Positions 35,518 through 47,206 of a stretch of 64,000 nucleotides of DNA are shown one piece after another; position 1 is the first letter of the stretch; each line of letters begins with the position of its first letter. Under the pieces are notes generated by a model. That model did no database searches, had not been told where the DNA came from, and saw nothing but the letters and a program-made list of their open reading frames with translations. Origin of the DNA: Atrichornis clamosus (Eukaryota; Chordata; Aves; Passeriformes; Menuridae); NCBI GenBank assembly GCA_013400975.1, contig WBMZ01005383.1:62001-126000 (forward strand). The letters are read 5' to 3'. The position numbers were made by a program, and so were the translations under genes.

Positions 35518-38500
35518 AACACCTAATTTGTAATTGATTTCAAGTAAAAAGCATCTCAAAAGGTGGAAGAAATGTAGTGGAAGTATGCAAGTACTTTGAA
35601 GTATGCAAAGCTCTTTGGGGAAATGGAGTCGTTAATTACAGTAATAAGCTGTGGAGACCTTTTGTGAAAACTGCAGCCAACAACTGAAGAAAGTTTAATA
35701 ATTGCTTTATAATTAATGGCACATTTTTCAAAAGCTCAAGTGACAGATATATATCTCAATCTCCATTTGACTACAACTGAGAACTTGTCACTTAATTTAT
35801 GCTTTGTGACTTTGAAAATATTGTCTCCACGTTTCCCACGGGAAGATAAAACTGCTCCGAGATCCCAGCTGCCTGATCTCAGCTATTATCCCTAGTGCAG
35901 ACTATGGAACTAAAGTAAATGTGCATGGGTGAGGCTGATACCCAAACCACTGAATGATGGTTATTGTCTGTGAGATCTCCACAAATCAGTGATTACAGCA
36001 AGGTACAGCCTAACTAAGTGAGATCCTGCCCTGCTGAAATTTAAAAAGCAGGAAAATTTATTTAAAAAACAGCAACAATTTAGCACTATTAAAATGAAAA
36101 TGTAATCCAGTCTCACACTAAGCTGATTAATTCCTTTTCAAAAATGACATGTGAAATAATGGATCAGGGTCATTACTTTCCTCATCAGAGGAATTATCAT
36201 TTGAGATGAAGAGAGAAGGGTGGGAAGGGAAATCGTGCATAAAGCAGGGGCAAGGTGCTGGTCTTGGCATCCAGCTCTCGTGGAAGGACAGGAGCAACCA
36301 CCAGGATGAGCAGAACCTGCTGTGGAGGCAAGGGCTAGAGGATCCAACTGTCCCAAGGTGCCTGGGAATCACACGTCACCATGTGGCACTCCTTGCTTTG
36401 GGCATGGAAAGGTTATCCTCTGCCAGGAGTGCTGTGTCCCCAGCAGCCGTGGGGTAGTGGTGAGAGGTGGTGCAGTGCAGGCAGCGCAGACATTTTGGCC
36501 GGAGGTTTGGGCTCAGTTGTGGCCACGTGTGTCACGAGCTGGTCCTTGGTCAGGGTTCCATGTGGGAGCCACACGCCTGTGGCAGCTGTGGGCAGAGCGC
36601 CTCCGCCCCAACACAGGGAGGTGTATCCCCACCTCTCGGCTCATCCTGCCAGCACTGAAGGGACGGGGGTACATCATCGGCAGGGCACAGAACGTGTGCC
36701 CCAGCCCTCCCTTGGCAAGGCAGCCAAGAATTAGGACAGCCCTGCATCGCCTGCTCCCCACATCAAGCAGCAAAGCCCTTAGCAGATAATTTGACACCTG
36801 ATTTTTAAGATTTCCTCCCTTTGAGAAAATCCTGAAGACTCCTTTTGGCCAGTTGTCCAAATTGGACTTCTTCCACAAGTCTTTTAGGGGTCTCTGAGTG
36901 TGGATATGTGCACTTGCAACCATAGAAATTAGCTTAGGAGAAATGCCTGGCAACTCAATCCATGCAAAATGCATATAAATGATGTGGAAAAAAAAAAGGA
37001 AAGATTTTACTGCTCTACTTGTCATGCGGATTTATAGAAGAAAATTGTGTGTTTAGCTTAGAGGGAATTCAGAGAGGGAAATGAAAGGACAAGTTAATTG
37101 TAACGACAGTTTGAATTACTTGAACAAATATATTTTGGGAAACGGGACAGGACATTAGAGCTGTAAAACTCTCTAGCCTCTTGGCTCTTTCCATCTTATC
37201 TGTGGTTTTTTTAGGGTCCAAATTTATTTCAACCATGAAATTTTACACCTTTCATATTAAGGTGCATAATGACTACATTTTTATAGGTACAGTCGGGAGG
37301 AGACCTTTAGTGTTGTGCACAGATTGCAAGTAGAAATACTGCTCATTTTGCATCTAGAGTTTCAGGAGAGCTACCATTCCACAAAACAGGAAAAGTGGAG
37401 TTACTCAGCTGTTAGGTAGGGAGACGAGACACTCTCTAAGGAGCTGCACAAGAGAAAGACCATATCATTTGCACCTTGACATCTTACACATATTGCTGGG
37501 TGCTCAGGTGTGGTTCTGAGGAGGACTTTGTAAGACTCTCTGAGGAGGAAAGAAAACTCCTGCTTGGCCGGCTCTGGAGACACTAACCACCTCGGGTGAT
37601 CATCACCCTAACCACAGCCCCCATCCATGAGAGTGCCATGGATGCAAACTGCCATCCTGGGGAAGGCAACAAAGGACGTTTCCTCAGGGCTTGGCCCATG
37701 TTCTGTGCCTTCATGAGATACTTTCTTTATGGGGTCAGTGTCCACCTGCCCTAATGTGGGCTTTGATGTGCTCCCAGGATGGCACACTGTTTCACTTTGA
37801 TGCTGGGGTGGGGGCTCTCCAGGTGTGTTCCATCCATGAGGGAGGTTGGTGCTTTAGTCTGAAAAGGTAGTGTCTGTTTGTAGGATTTTCCTGTCAGATT
37901 CCTGACGCATCAGACCTTCCTTTCATCCCAGTGGTGACCTAGGGAATGAAGAGGAGGAGGAGCTCTTGCTTCAAAGGGCTTCTTTGTTTGGAGAAGGAGC
38001 GGTGTATGGCACAGAAAACAAATGAAAGGATTGAACTGGGAGGCCCTGCTGATTACTTGGGGTCAAATGGTCTGTCCCAGGCTCTTGGGCAGTCTGTGCT
38101 TTAAATGACAAGAGGACATGAAAACTTTCCCTTCCGCAAGCTCAGCCTCTCACAGAGGGTCTCTCCCCGTCTCCTTCCCACCCTCCTGCAGACACAGCTA
38201 TGCAGTGCTTAGCAGGACCTGGCTTCCTTAAAAAAGACGAAAAAGTAGGGAAAGAGGCAAGAATAGGAAAAAAGTGCTCCCTGCAAAAGCAAGTATTTTT
38301 GTGACTGTGCCAAGGGCAGTATTTTGCCAAGCCATTAGCTACTCTTCACTTCTCCAGCTTTTCTTAATCACAGCTGTAATGTTTGTGCTTTCTCCTCCTT
38401 AGTTCTCTGGCAGCTGATGTAAATATTACAGAATGTCAGTATTCTTCCCACGTATCAGCTGGTGACAAAAGCCATGAAAATAAGTGACTAACAGCTCCAG

Positions 38501-41500
38501 TGCAAAACACCTTTGTGCTGGTGCTCTGCCAAGAGAAGGAATCATCCAGCCAGCTTCACAAATAAAAACTCTGTAACACTTCTGTACCATGTGAATCCAA
38601 TAAACCAATTAGTTGAAGGGTTTAATTGGAAAGAGGTAATACTGGCTGGTAAAAATAATAAAAATAAAAACCTGTTTGATTTCGCAGAGGAGGAAGCAGC
38701 CTCAGAAAGAAGTCTGAGGCTTACCCTCACTTCAGGTCTCAATCAAGGCTGTGAGAGGCATCATGGCCCAGCTGGCTGGTGGTGCAGGCCCAGGAGGCAG
38801 CCCACAGGAGGACCCATCTGTGCATCTAGGACTGGAGCAGCCACCCAAGATGCCCTTCAGACACAGAGTTTAATTCCTCAGTCCCTCCGTCCCAGGCTGC
38901 TGAGCTGCCACCTAAGCTCCAAAACACTCACAGTTGCTTCCAGGCACGCTCACCTCCAGTATGAAGGCCGCCCCAAAATTTCACAGCCACTCCAAAGCAT
39001 GTTTCTGGGCCCTGGCTCAGCATGTATGGAGGTGAATGTCTTGATGTTCATTTCTCACAAGCCTCCAGGCTCGGCTGGCTGTCCAGTTCTGCTCAACATT
39101 GCGGTGTTAAACTGTCCCTAGTGACATTTCCCAGATGCCTCTCTAATCTAATCTAAACCTACCCTGTCTTAGTTTAAAACTGTTTCCCCTTGTCCTATCA
39201 CTATCAAGCCATACAAGCCCTGCCCCCCTCCACCATTTCCTTCTGCAGAAGAAGCAGCATGATTTGAGGTTGGAATCTGATTTTTGTATTTGGTTTTTTT
39301 TGGTGTGTATGTTTTTCAGCTATTTCATTAAATGTTTCATTATACCGCAGAGAGGTGGTAACTCTTTCATGAACAACAGCCCAGGGTTTTAACGCCTGTT
39401 AAGATTAGCTGGTAGCGCAGAAGTGACTTGTTTTGAACATTTACAAAACTACCACCAGAAAGAATAAACAAATGACTCAATCATCAATGAACTCACGCAT
39501 TCCCTAAATGCATAAAAGTGTTTTTCCATGCCTACAGCATTGCTGCAAACTTTGTTTCCTGCCATGGTTGCAAATAATGCCTCCGGTATAATCCAAACCC
39601 AGACTTTCACAGACAAGTCTCTTTTATCAGCACGACTCTGATGAGCTGAAGCTACATCCTGCAGCCAGGCAGCAGAGAGGCAGAAGGACAGCTGAGCCCC
39701 TGCCCTGCCCTGCCCGGCTGCCCTCACTCCCCTGCACCAGCACATGCGTGGGCAGACAGACGGAAAGCTGGCCACGTGAATGCCTGGGATATGGATAAGT
39801 GCATTTTCATATTACATCTAATGTAATAAGTCAGTTAAATGCCCCAGTCTGGGCAGGGCAGCATGTTAATGAACTGTCGTTACCAGCAGCTGACAGTTGG
39901 TTAGCAGAGATTAATTCCTAATGAAGAAAAAAACTCTTTATGTAATGTAATGCTTCTGGCTGGGGATCAAGGGTTGCAATCATCCACCCACAGCAGACCT
40001 TTAAATCCGGCTTTGTTCCACTGCGGGTAAAAGAGACCAAAAAAAAAAAATCTGCTATTTTTTGAAGGTTATGATTCAGCCAGCGTCACTGAGATTCTAA
40101 TTCCAGGAGCGCTGAGCTTGTTTCCTAAAGAATACAATATGTTGCACCACGGCCTGGTGAAGCAGATGTGGCAGAGGAGGTGGTGTGGGGCGGGAGCAGG
40201 GCATATGTGGACCCTGTGCCCCAGGGATGCAGAAGACGGCCTCGTGGGGGCACACCAGGGCTCTCACATCCGGAGGGATGATGCCGATTCCCTGACCTCA
40301 GCGCCGGGTGTTTGGGGCTGTGCGGTGGGTGTTTGTGTGGCAGGGAGTTGCCCTGGGAAGGTGCAAGGAGCAGGGGTGCAGCTGTTTTAGGCTGTGACTG
40401 CACACGGGTCCAGGGTGGCCAGCTCTCACCTTCCAGCAGCCGTGAGGAGATGGGCTGTGAAAAGCAGGAGGTCAAAGCCAGCTTAAGCAGCAGGGGTTTT
40501 GGCAGGGGACTGCGCAGCTGCCCGGATCCAGACAGCTGGTGCTGTGGTGGATGCACACACAGAGACTTTCACCCTTGCAGCCATCAGGAGGCTCCCGGGA
40601 CCTTTACTTCCACTTGCAAGAAAGCAAGGCATTCCACACCAACTCACTGAATTTCCTTTCCCTACCTTAAGAGATTCCCTGAGATGAGGTCTGAGAAGCT
40701 GTTTCCTGGGCTACTCTGCAGGTGTCACCTTCTCTCCTGGCTATGCCAGTGTCACCCTTGAAGGGGGCACTTGCAGAGGTGCTTCCACCCACCCCAGCTG
40801 AGGGTCTGAGATATCCTCCCAAAGTCATGGGACCAAAAGCAAAACTCACTGAAGTGCTAAATCCCCTGGAATAGCAATAAATAGTGCCAATAATTACCAG
40901 TTAAAAAGAAAAATCACTATGGCTACCCTGTGACCTAAGGATATGGATACAATAAAACTGATTCACATGCAGGAAGGTGATTTGTACTTGTAAGGACTGG
41001 TATTTCACTATATCTAGGTTTAGTCATTATCTGATAGGAATCTTTCAGCTCATTTACTGATGTTGTAAGGAAGTTTACAATGATGGCTTAAAGCTAGGAT
41101 TACTCCATTTTACCCGAGCATTTTATATTTTACAGTATACTCACACAAAATAAATGTACATAAAGCAGGAGAAGCTTCACAACTTGTGGCACATGAATAG
41201 GAGAAGACAAAGGAGACCCAAATCTCCCTGAGCATGGGTGCTCAGCAGGGAAAATGGGATCTCTCAGATCTTGGGGTTTTCTTTCATCTCTTTTCCATTT
41301 CACCTTGCATTTCTGCAGTGATGGCAAGCTGCAGAAAGCAGATTAAATCTGTAGGAAATGTGAGAACAAAGTAAGTTCTGTGCAGGCAAAGGACTTCAAA
41401 CAGGGAGAATGGCTGGTGGTGAAGATACTGTCATAGGCAGAGACTTCAAAAGAGGCACAGCAGGTGATTGAATTTACAGCTAATCAGCACTGCCAGAGCG

Positions 41501-43957
41501 AGGTACACGTGAGCAAGGCTGAACTCTGCAGATTTCTGTTTAAATGGTTCCTTAGAGTTTTTGCCATTTATGTACATTCGTGTTAAGGGGACAAGTAAGA
41601 GTCCTGTTGTCATGTCTGGGAACGTGATGTTGCTCCTAAGGGCTTCCCATCTCCTCAGCTCCAAAGGATGGGAGAGCAGGAGTACCACCATTGAGGGACT
41701 GTGCTTCCAATGCGACAGCCTGGCCAGCAGCACCCCCAAACTGCTCCGCACCTTAAACTAGACACTGTGGCAGATCAGAGAGTGAAAAGAAACACCGTGG
41801 GGCTGCTGTCCAGGGAATACATGTCCAGAAGTCCCTGACAACCACAGGTCTGTCAGCTGATAGTATCTGGGTGTGAAAAGGAGGCTTCCCAGGAGGCTGC
41901 CATGCGAGCAATGTGGGTTGGGTACAAATGTGAGCAGAGAAAATGGTCAACACTCCCTCTCTGAGCCTTTTTCACACACTGTTTTTTACCACTGAAGTCC
42001 CTGAGCAGCTTTATGTTTCTCAGAACAAAGCAAAATCCAACTACTTTTTACTCATGGTCGACTCTGCATGTCTTGTAATGGAAATTACAGGCCACATTTA
42101 TAACCAACAGAAAATTTGTGACACCAATACGAAAAGTGAGTAACGAGATGAAAACATTCAATTATTGACATGAGAGACAAAACAGCCCCATTAGATCATT
42201 CTAAGCTTCTCTCAAAAATGCTGAATGTTTTCTAATACTTTTCTGGGCTATGAAAGAAGTTACTGCTAAAGGGATGCCAGTCTGAAGATCATTAATGGCT
42301 TTTTTGGCTCTGACACATTGGACAATGTCTTTAATGTCAATGGAGAGATTATATCTTCAAAGGAGCTAAGGAAATCGTGTGCTAAAAGCATGTATAGATT
42401 AATAACTTTTTTTTTAGTTTGCTCCAGCATTAGAAAAAGACAAAAAAGACCAGACAACATTTTGCAGAAATCTCAATATATTCTTGGGTTTTGCAGTTTT
42501 AAAAGAATAAAGTATTAGAGAAAAGTTCACCAACATTATCTGTCTCAAAACATGCTGCTGTAGATATGTTTGCTCTGTAGTTTTGCTGGGTTTACTTAGT
42601 TTCTTTGCTCAGCCTTACTATTAAAAGAAGGTAGGAAAATGAAGGAAGTCAACAGAAAGAAAAAGTTTGAAAAGCTTTCAAGGAAAAAGCTTGAAAATAA
42701 ATATTTTACTGTAGAGGGGAAGATGACAAAGTTGTTGGGTTTTTTTGTGGGTTTTGGTTTGAGTTTCTTTTAGATGTTGGAGAAGCAGCATTCTCAGGGT
42801 TCAGCTCTGGGTAGTAGCATAGGACACCATGCACTGATCACTAATGACAATCAGGAAAGAGCATGACGTTTTCCCATACTTATTATGCTTTATCTATTCA
42901 GCACAAAACTCACCCCTCGTGTTCCTACATACCAAGGACTGAACTTCTGGAGAAGATGTCTGATTTTCCTAGACTATTTCTGGGCTGACACCAGCACGCT
43001 GTGCTGCAAAGTCATAAACTTGCTACTACACATGCTAATAGTCTACTTTTTGGGTCCTTGCCCAGAGCATCTCAAAACACTGTCTCCCCTTCTATTAGCT
43101 TGGATTTCTCTCTGAAGTAATGACATTATTTTCCTTTAAACATAAACCACTCAAATGCTATTAGTATCAAACCTCTGATAACAAATTCACTGTTGCCGGA
43201 GAGGGAGGGAAAAGGATTTGGCCTAAGAAATATGAGCCCATTTTCAGGTGCCTGAGAGTTCAATTAAACTGTCATTCAAACTATAGCCATAAAGAAACCC
43301 TCTAGTGCTAGACAGCTTTCCATATCTAGAGGGTGATGTCTTTTGAAGAGGAAGAAGGGATAGATATATCCTATTTTGTGTTTTTTGCATCTCTGGGTGA
43401 GTTTTACCACCCACTGGAACAGCTTAGCTGGCTCTCCTGAAGCCTCCAGTTACCCACACGTTAGAGCGACTGAGGACTGTGGCAGCCTGGACTTTTTTTC
43501 ACACTTCCCCCACCCTGAGCAGTGAGCATCCTCTCCAGTTCTCTCCCTTCCCCAGGGAGTGTCAGGAAGGTGTCGTTTCCTTCCAGATACAAATACATAT
43601 CTGTTTATGATCTCTTTCATGCTGGGGTAAACTCTCCTGACACTCTGAACTGCATGACAGAGACCTCCTCGCTGACCCACTCTGGACCCTGGGCAATGAT
43701 GCTGGGGCTTCACCAGTGTGTTCATTCCTGCCAGGCCCCCATCTGCTGGGCACCGTCGTGTCAGGCAGCCCGGAAAAGTAGCTGTGGAGCTGCTTGTCTC
43801 CAGCAGGTGGAAGCCTGCCTGCACGGATGCTGCCTGCTTGCATCGCTGCCTGGTAGCACTGCTGTCTGCCGGCTCTGCGGCCCACACGGCTGCTGATGGC
43901 ACTGCCCACGTACAGCCCACTCCACTGCCTGCCTGGGTGACCGCCTCCGCCGCAGCG
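35518..43957. other. Intergenic DNA between GABRR2 and GABRR1 (left part)
   Basis: No gene is recognised. The stretch contains a CR1 piece at 39085-39250. Frames of up to about 200 codons (such as 38513-39121) run through repeat sequence and overlap frames on the other strand. The parts around 36.2-36.8 kb and 40.1-40.8 kb are noticeably more GC-rich than their surroundings but hold no recognisable motif. Confidence 0.75.
39085..39250 (-). mobile_element. CR1 LINE fragment
   Basis: The motifs tctaatctaatctaaaccta, aaaactgtttccccttgtcc and tatcactatcaagccataca are the reverse complement of the CR1 region upstream of the 3' terminus. The tail itself is missing. Confidence 0.8.
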
Positions 43958-45077
43958 CCATCGCTGCCTACCTGCCTGCACCCCTCAGCACCACAGCCCC
44001 AGCACTGCCTACCTGCCTGCCCCCCTCAGCACCACAGCCCCATCCCTGCCTACCTGCCTGCACCCCTCAGCACCACAGCCCCATCGCTGCCTACCTGCCT
44101 GCACCCCTCAGCACCACAGCCCCATCGCTGCCTACCTGCCTGCACCCCTCAGCACCACAGCCCCATCGCTGCCTACCTGCCTGCACCCCTCAGCACCACA
44201 GCCCCATCGCTGCCTACCTGCCTGCACCCCTCAGCACCACAGCCCCATCGCTGCCTACCTGCCTGCACCCCTCAGCACCACAGCCCCATCGCTGCCTACC
44301 TGCCTGCACCCCTCAGCACCACAGCCCCATCGCTGCCTACCTGCCTGCACCCCTCAGCACCACAGCCCCATCGCTGCCTACCTGCCTGCACCCCTCAGCA
44401 CCACAGCCCCATCGCTGCCTACCTGCCTGCACCCCTCAGCACCACAGCCCCATCGCTGCCTACCTGCCTGCACCCCTCAGCACCACAGCCCCATCGCTGC
44501 CTACCTGCCTGCACCCCTCAGCACCACAGCCCCATCGCTGCCTACCTGCCTGCACCCCTCAGCACCACAGCCCCATCGCTGCCTACCTGCCTGCACCCCT
44601 CAGCACCACAGCCCCATCGCTGCCTACCTGCCTGCACCCCTCAGCACCACAGCCCCATCGCTGCCTACCTGCCTGCACCCCTCAGCACCACAGCCCCATC
44701 GCTGCCTACCTGCCTGCACCCCTCAGCACCACAGCCCCATCGCTGCCTACCTGCCTGCACCCCTCAGCACCACAGCCCCATCGCTGCCTACCTGCCTGCA
44801 CCCCTCAGCACCACAGCCCCATCGCTGCCTACCTGCCTGCACCCCTCAGCACCACAGCCCCATCGCTGCCTACCTGCCTGCACCCCTCAGCACCACAGCC
44901 CCATCACTGCCTACCTGCCTGCACCCCTCAGCACCACAGCCCCATCACTGCCTACCTGCCTGCACCCCTCAGCACCACAGCCCCATCACTGCCTACCTGC
45001 CTGCACCCCTCAGCGCCACAGCTCCATCACTGCCTACCTGCCTGCACCCCTCAGCACCACAGCCCCAGCACTGCCCG
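43958..45077 (+). repeat. 41-bp minisatellite, about 27 copies
   Basis: A tandem array with a 41-base period: ctgcctacctgcctgcaccc, then ctcagcaccacagccccatc, then g. About 20 central units are essentially identical. The two left units (ccagcactg, ccatccctg) and the last five on the right (ccatcactg, a cagcgccac variant, ccagcactg) are variants. A homogeneous core with diverged edges indicates recent expansion. The unit has no stop codon in any forward frame, so a 549-codon frame (43718-45367) crosses it. Because 41 is not a multiple of 3, the translation repeats every 41 residues. Confidence 0.97.
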
Positions 45078-45969
45078 CCCGGCCGCCGCGCTGTCCCCTG
45101 GCTGCGATTACAGCACCATCCACAGACTGCAGTGCTGGCTGTAAGGCCCACCTCCCATGCGGTCTCATCCCCGAAGGTCCCCGGTGCCAGGTGGGGCACA
45201 GGCAAACGGCACTGGGGCAGAAATGGGGCAGCCACGGTATGGACACGGGTCCTGGGGACAGGCTGCTGCTCAGGGCTGCCCTGTCCTGCTGCTGCTGCTG
45301 CAACTTGTTCACTTCTGCCTACCTTGCCTTGGATGTGCAATGGAATCAGAGCAAGAGGTTGAACTAAGGGGAATGTGCTGGCTGTGAGAAGCTGAAGAGG
45401 GAAAACAGGGAAAAGGGACAAATGTGCAGAAAGCACTGATGTGAGAAAACAAAATGGTCATAGCAAAAACTGTATTACTTGTTTGTGCTTTTGTCAACGC
45501 TTTCCTCTTCTATGGGTCTATCTATCACATTTTAAACTCTACCATCTGCTAGTGTACTTGCAACAAAGTGTACATCCAGTTTTCTCTTTTATCTGGAAAG
45601 AAAATCATGTAAGATAAACACTGCCTCTTCTATCCACCTTAGTGAGGTGCTGAGACTTTTCTGATAGATCTTTTGTGCCCTGTTCCCCCCCGGTGCTGTG
45701 TCTTATGCTTGCTCATACACTTCAGTGAGTCTTTTAAATGACCTCCACACATGATGGCTTTAGTGGTACATGCATGGATTCATATAATTGACATTGACCT
45801 GATTTGGCAGGGGAAACGATGTGGAAAACATTAAAATAAAAAGGGCTGGCTTTTTCTATAACACTGCTCACCCAACACATTACAACCCCAACACTGTACA
45901 CCTTTGTTTTCAACATCTAGCACTTTGTTTTTCCTATACAGCTTCTGCTTCACAGCAGGTCAAACCCTG

Positions 45970-46918
45970 CTGAGTTAACTTGTTCATCAGTGACTTGAAT
46001 GGAGGGGCAGAGGCCTCCTCAGCAAGGTCACTGATGACACAAAGCTGGGAGGAGTGGCCGATACCTCAGTGTGCTCTGCAGCCCTTCAGAAGGACCTCAA
46101 CACATTGGAGAGATGGGCAGAGAGGAACCTTCTGAAATTCATCAAAGGCAGATGCAGGGTCCTGCACCTGGGGAAGAATAACCCTGAGCACCAGGACAGG
46201 CTGGGGGCTGATCTGCTGGAAAGCAGCTCTGTAGGGAAGGATCTGAGGATCCTGGTGGACAACAAGCTGTCCGTGAGCCAGCAGTGCCCTTGTGGCCAGG
46301 AAGGCCAATGGTGTCCTAGGGTGCATTAGGAAGAACATTGCCAGCAGGTCGAGGAAGATGATCCTGACCCTCTATTCAGCCCTGGTGAGGCACATCTGGA
46401 GTGCTGTGTCCAGTTCTGGGCTCCTCAGGACAAGAGAGACATGGAACTCCTGGAGTGGGTCCAGTGGAGGGACTCAAGGATGTTTGGGAAACAGGAATAT
46501 CTCTCTTACAAGGAAAGATTGAGGGTGCTGGGTCCGTTCAGCCTCAAGAAGACACCACTGAGAGGGGACCTCAACAGTGTGCATAAATATCTAAAGGAGA
46601 GAGTGCCAAGAAGATGGCTCAGTGGTGCCAAGCAATAGTGATGCCAAGCAATAGGACAAGAGGCAGTGGACAGAACCTGATGCATGGGAAGTTCCACCTG
46701 AAATGGGGAAGAACTTCTTTACTGTGTGGGTGACCGTGCACTAGAACAGGTTGCCCAGAGAGGTTGTGGAATCTCCCTTACTGGAGATATTAAAAAACCA
46801 TCTGTCTGCAATCCTGTGCCATGTGCTCTGGGATGACCCTGCCTGAGCAGGGAGGTTGGACCAGATGACCCACTGTGATCCCTTCCACCCTGATCCGTTC
46901 TGTGATTCTGTGATTCTG
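45970..46918 (+). mobile_element. CR1 LINE, 5'-truncated, with remains of the reverse-transcriptase ORF
   Basis: This is the longest LINE copy in the window. The first ~450 bases translate to the C-terminal end of the CR1 ORF2 product (LERWAERNLLKFIKG, RVLHLGKNNPEHQ, LRILVDNKLSVSQQC, then in another frame GVLGCIRKNIASRSRK), showing at least one frameshift near 46290. The 3' untranslated motifs follow (gaacaggttgcccagagagg, ttggaccagatgacccactg), and it ends in two copies of attctgtgattctg type. It is inactive. Confidence 0.94.
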
Positions 46919-47103
46919 AGTTGGGTGTCCCCTGCTTAATCCCTGTTCCAAGGTCATTGCAGGAAGCACTGTATCACCCAGTAATGGTGACAGCATGTTC
47001 AGGAGGCTTTTATGCTTTCTGTGATGTGTAGACATTTCTCAGCGATGCTTAGCAAAAGGCAAGAGGCAATAATCATAAGCTGCAGCAAGGTACAAGGAGA
47101 AAG

Positions 47104-47206
47104 CCACTTAGAGAGGCTGTGGAAACTTCACCCTTGGAGGTGTCCAAAATTCGACTGTACAGGGCCCTGAGCCACCTGGTCTAACTGCATCCCTCAGGGT
47201 GAAGAG
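47104..47206 (+). mobile_element. CR1 LINE 3' fragment
   Basis: gagaggctgtggaaacttca, cccttggaggtgtccaaaat and agccacctggtctaactgc match the CR1 3' region in sense orientation. The terminus is lost. It follows the larger CR1 by about 190 bases and may be a separate insertion. Confidence 0.75.

Noticed and set aside
36513..37025. 170-codon minus-strand frame overlapping a 155-codon plus-strand frame
   Set aside because: Both strands are open through the same GC-rich stretch, with no family similarity; this reflects composition rather than coding.
38513..39121. 202-codon forward frame
   Set aside because: It ends inside a CR1 fragment, has no recognisable domain, and lacks splice or homology support; it is a chance frame through repeat and GC-richer DNA.
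43958..45077. CRISPR-like array
   Set aside because: Units are contiguous 41-base repeats without unique spacers, in vertebrate DNA; it is a minisatellite.
46054..46586. Overlapping frames in the 46 kb region that look protein-coding
   Set aside because: They are the remains of the CR1 reverse-transcriptase ORF, frameshifted and 5'-truncated, not a host gene.
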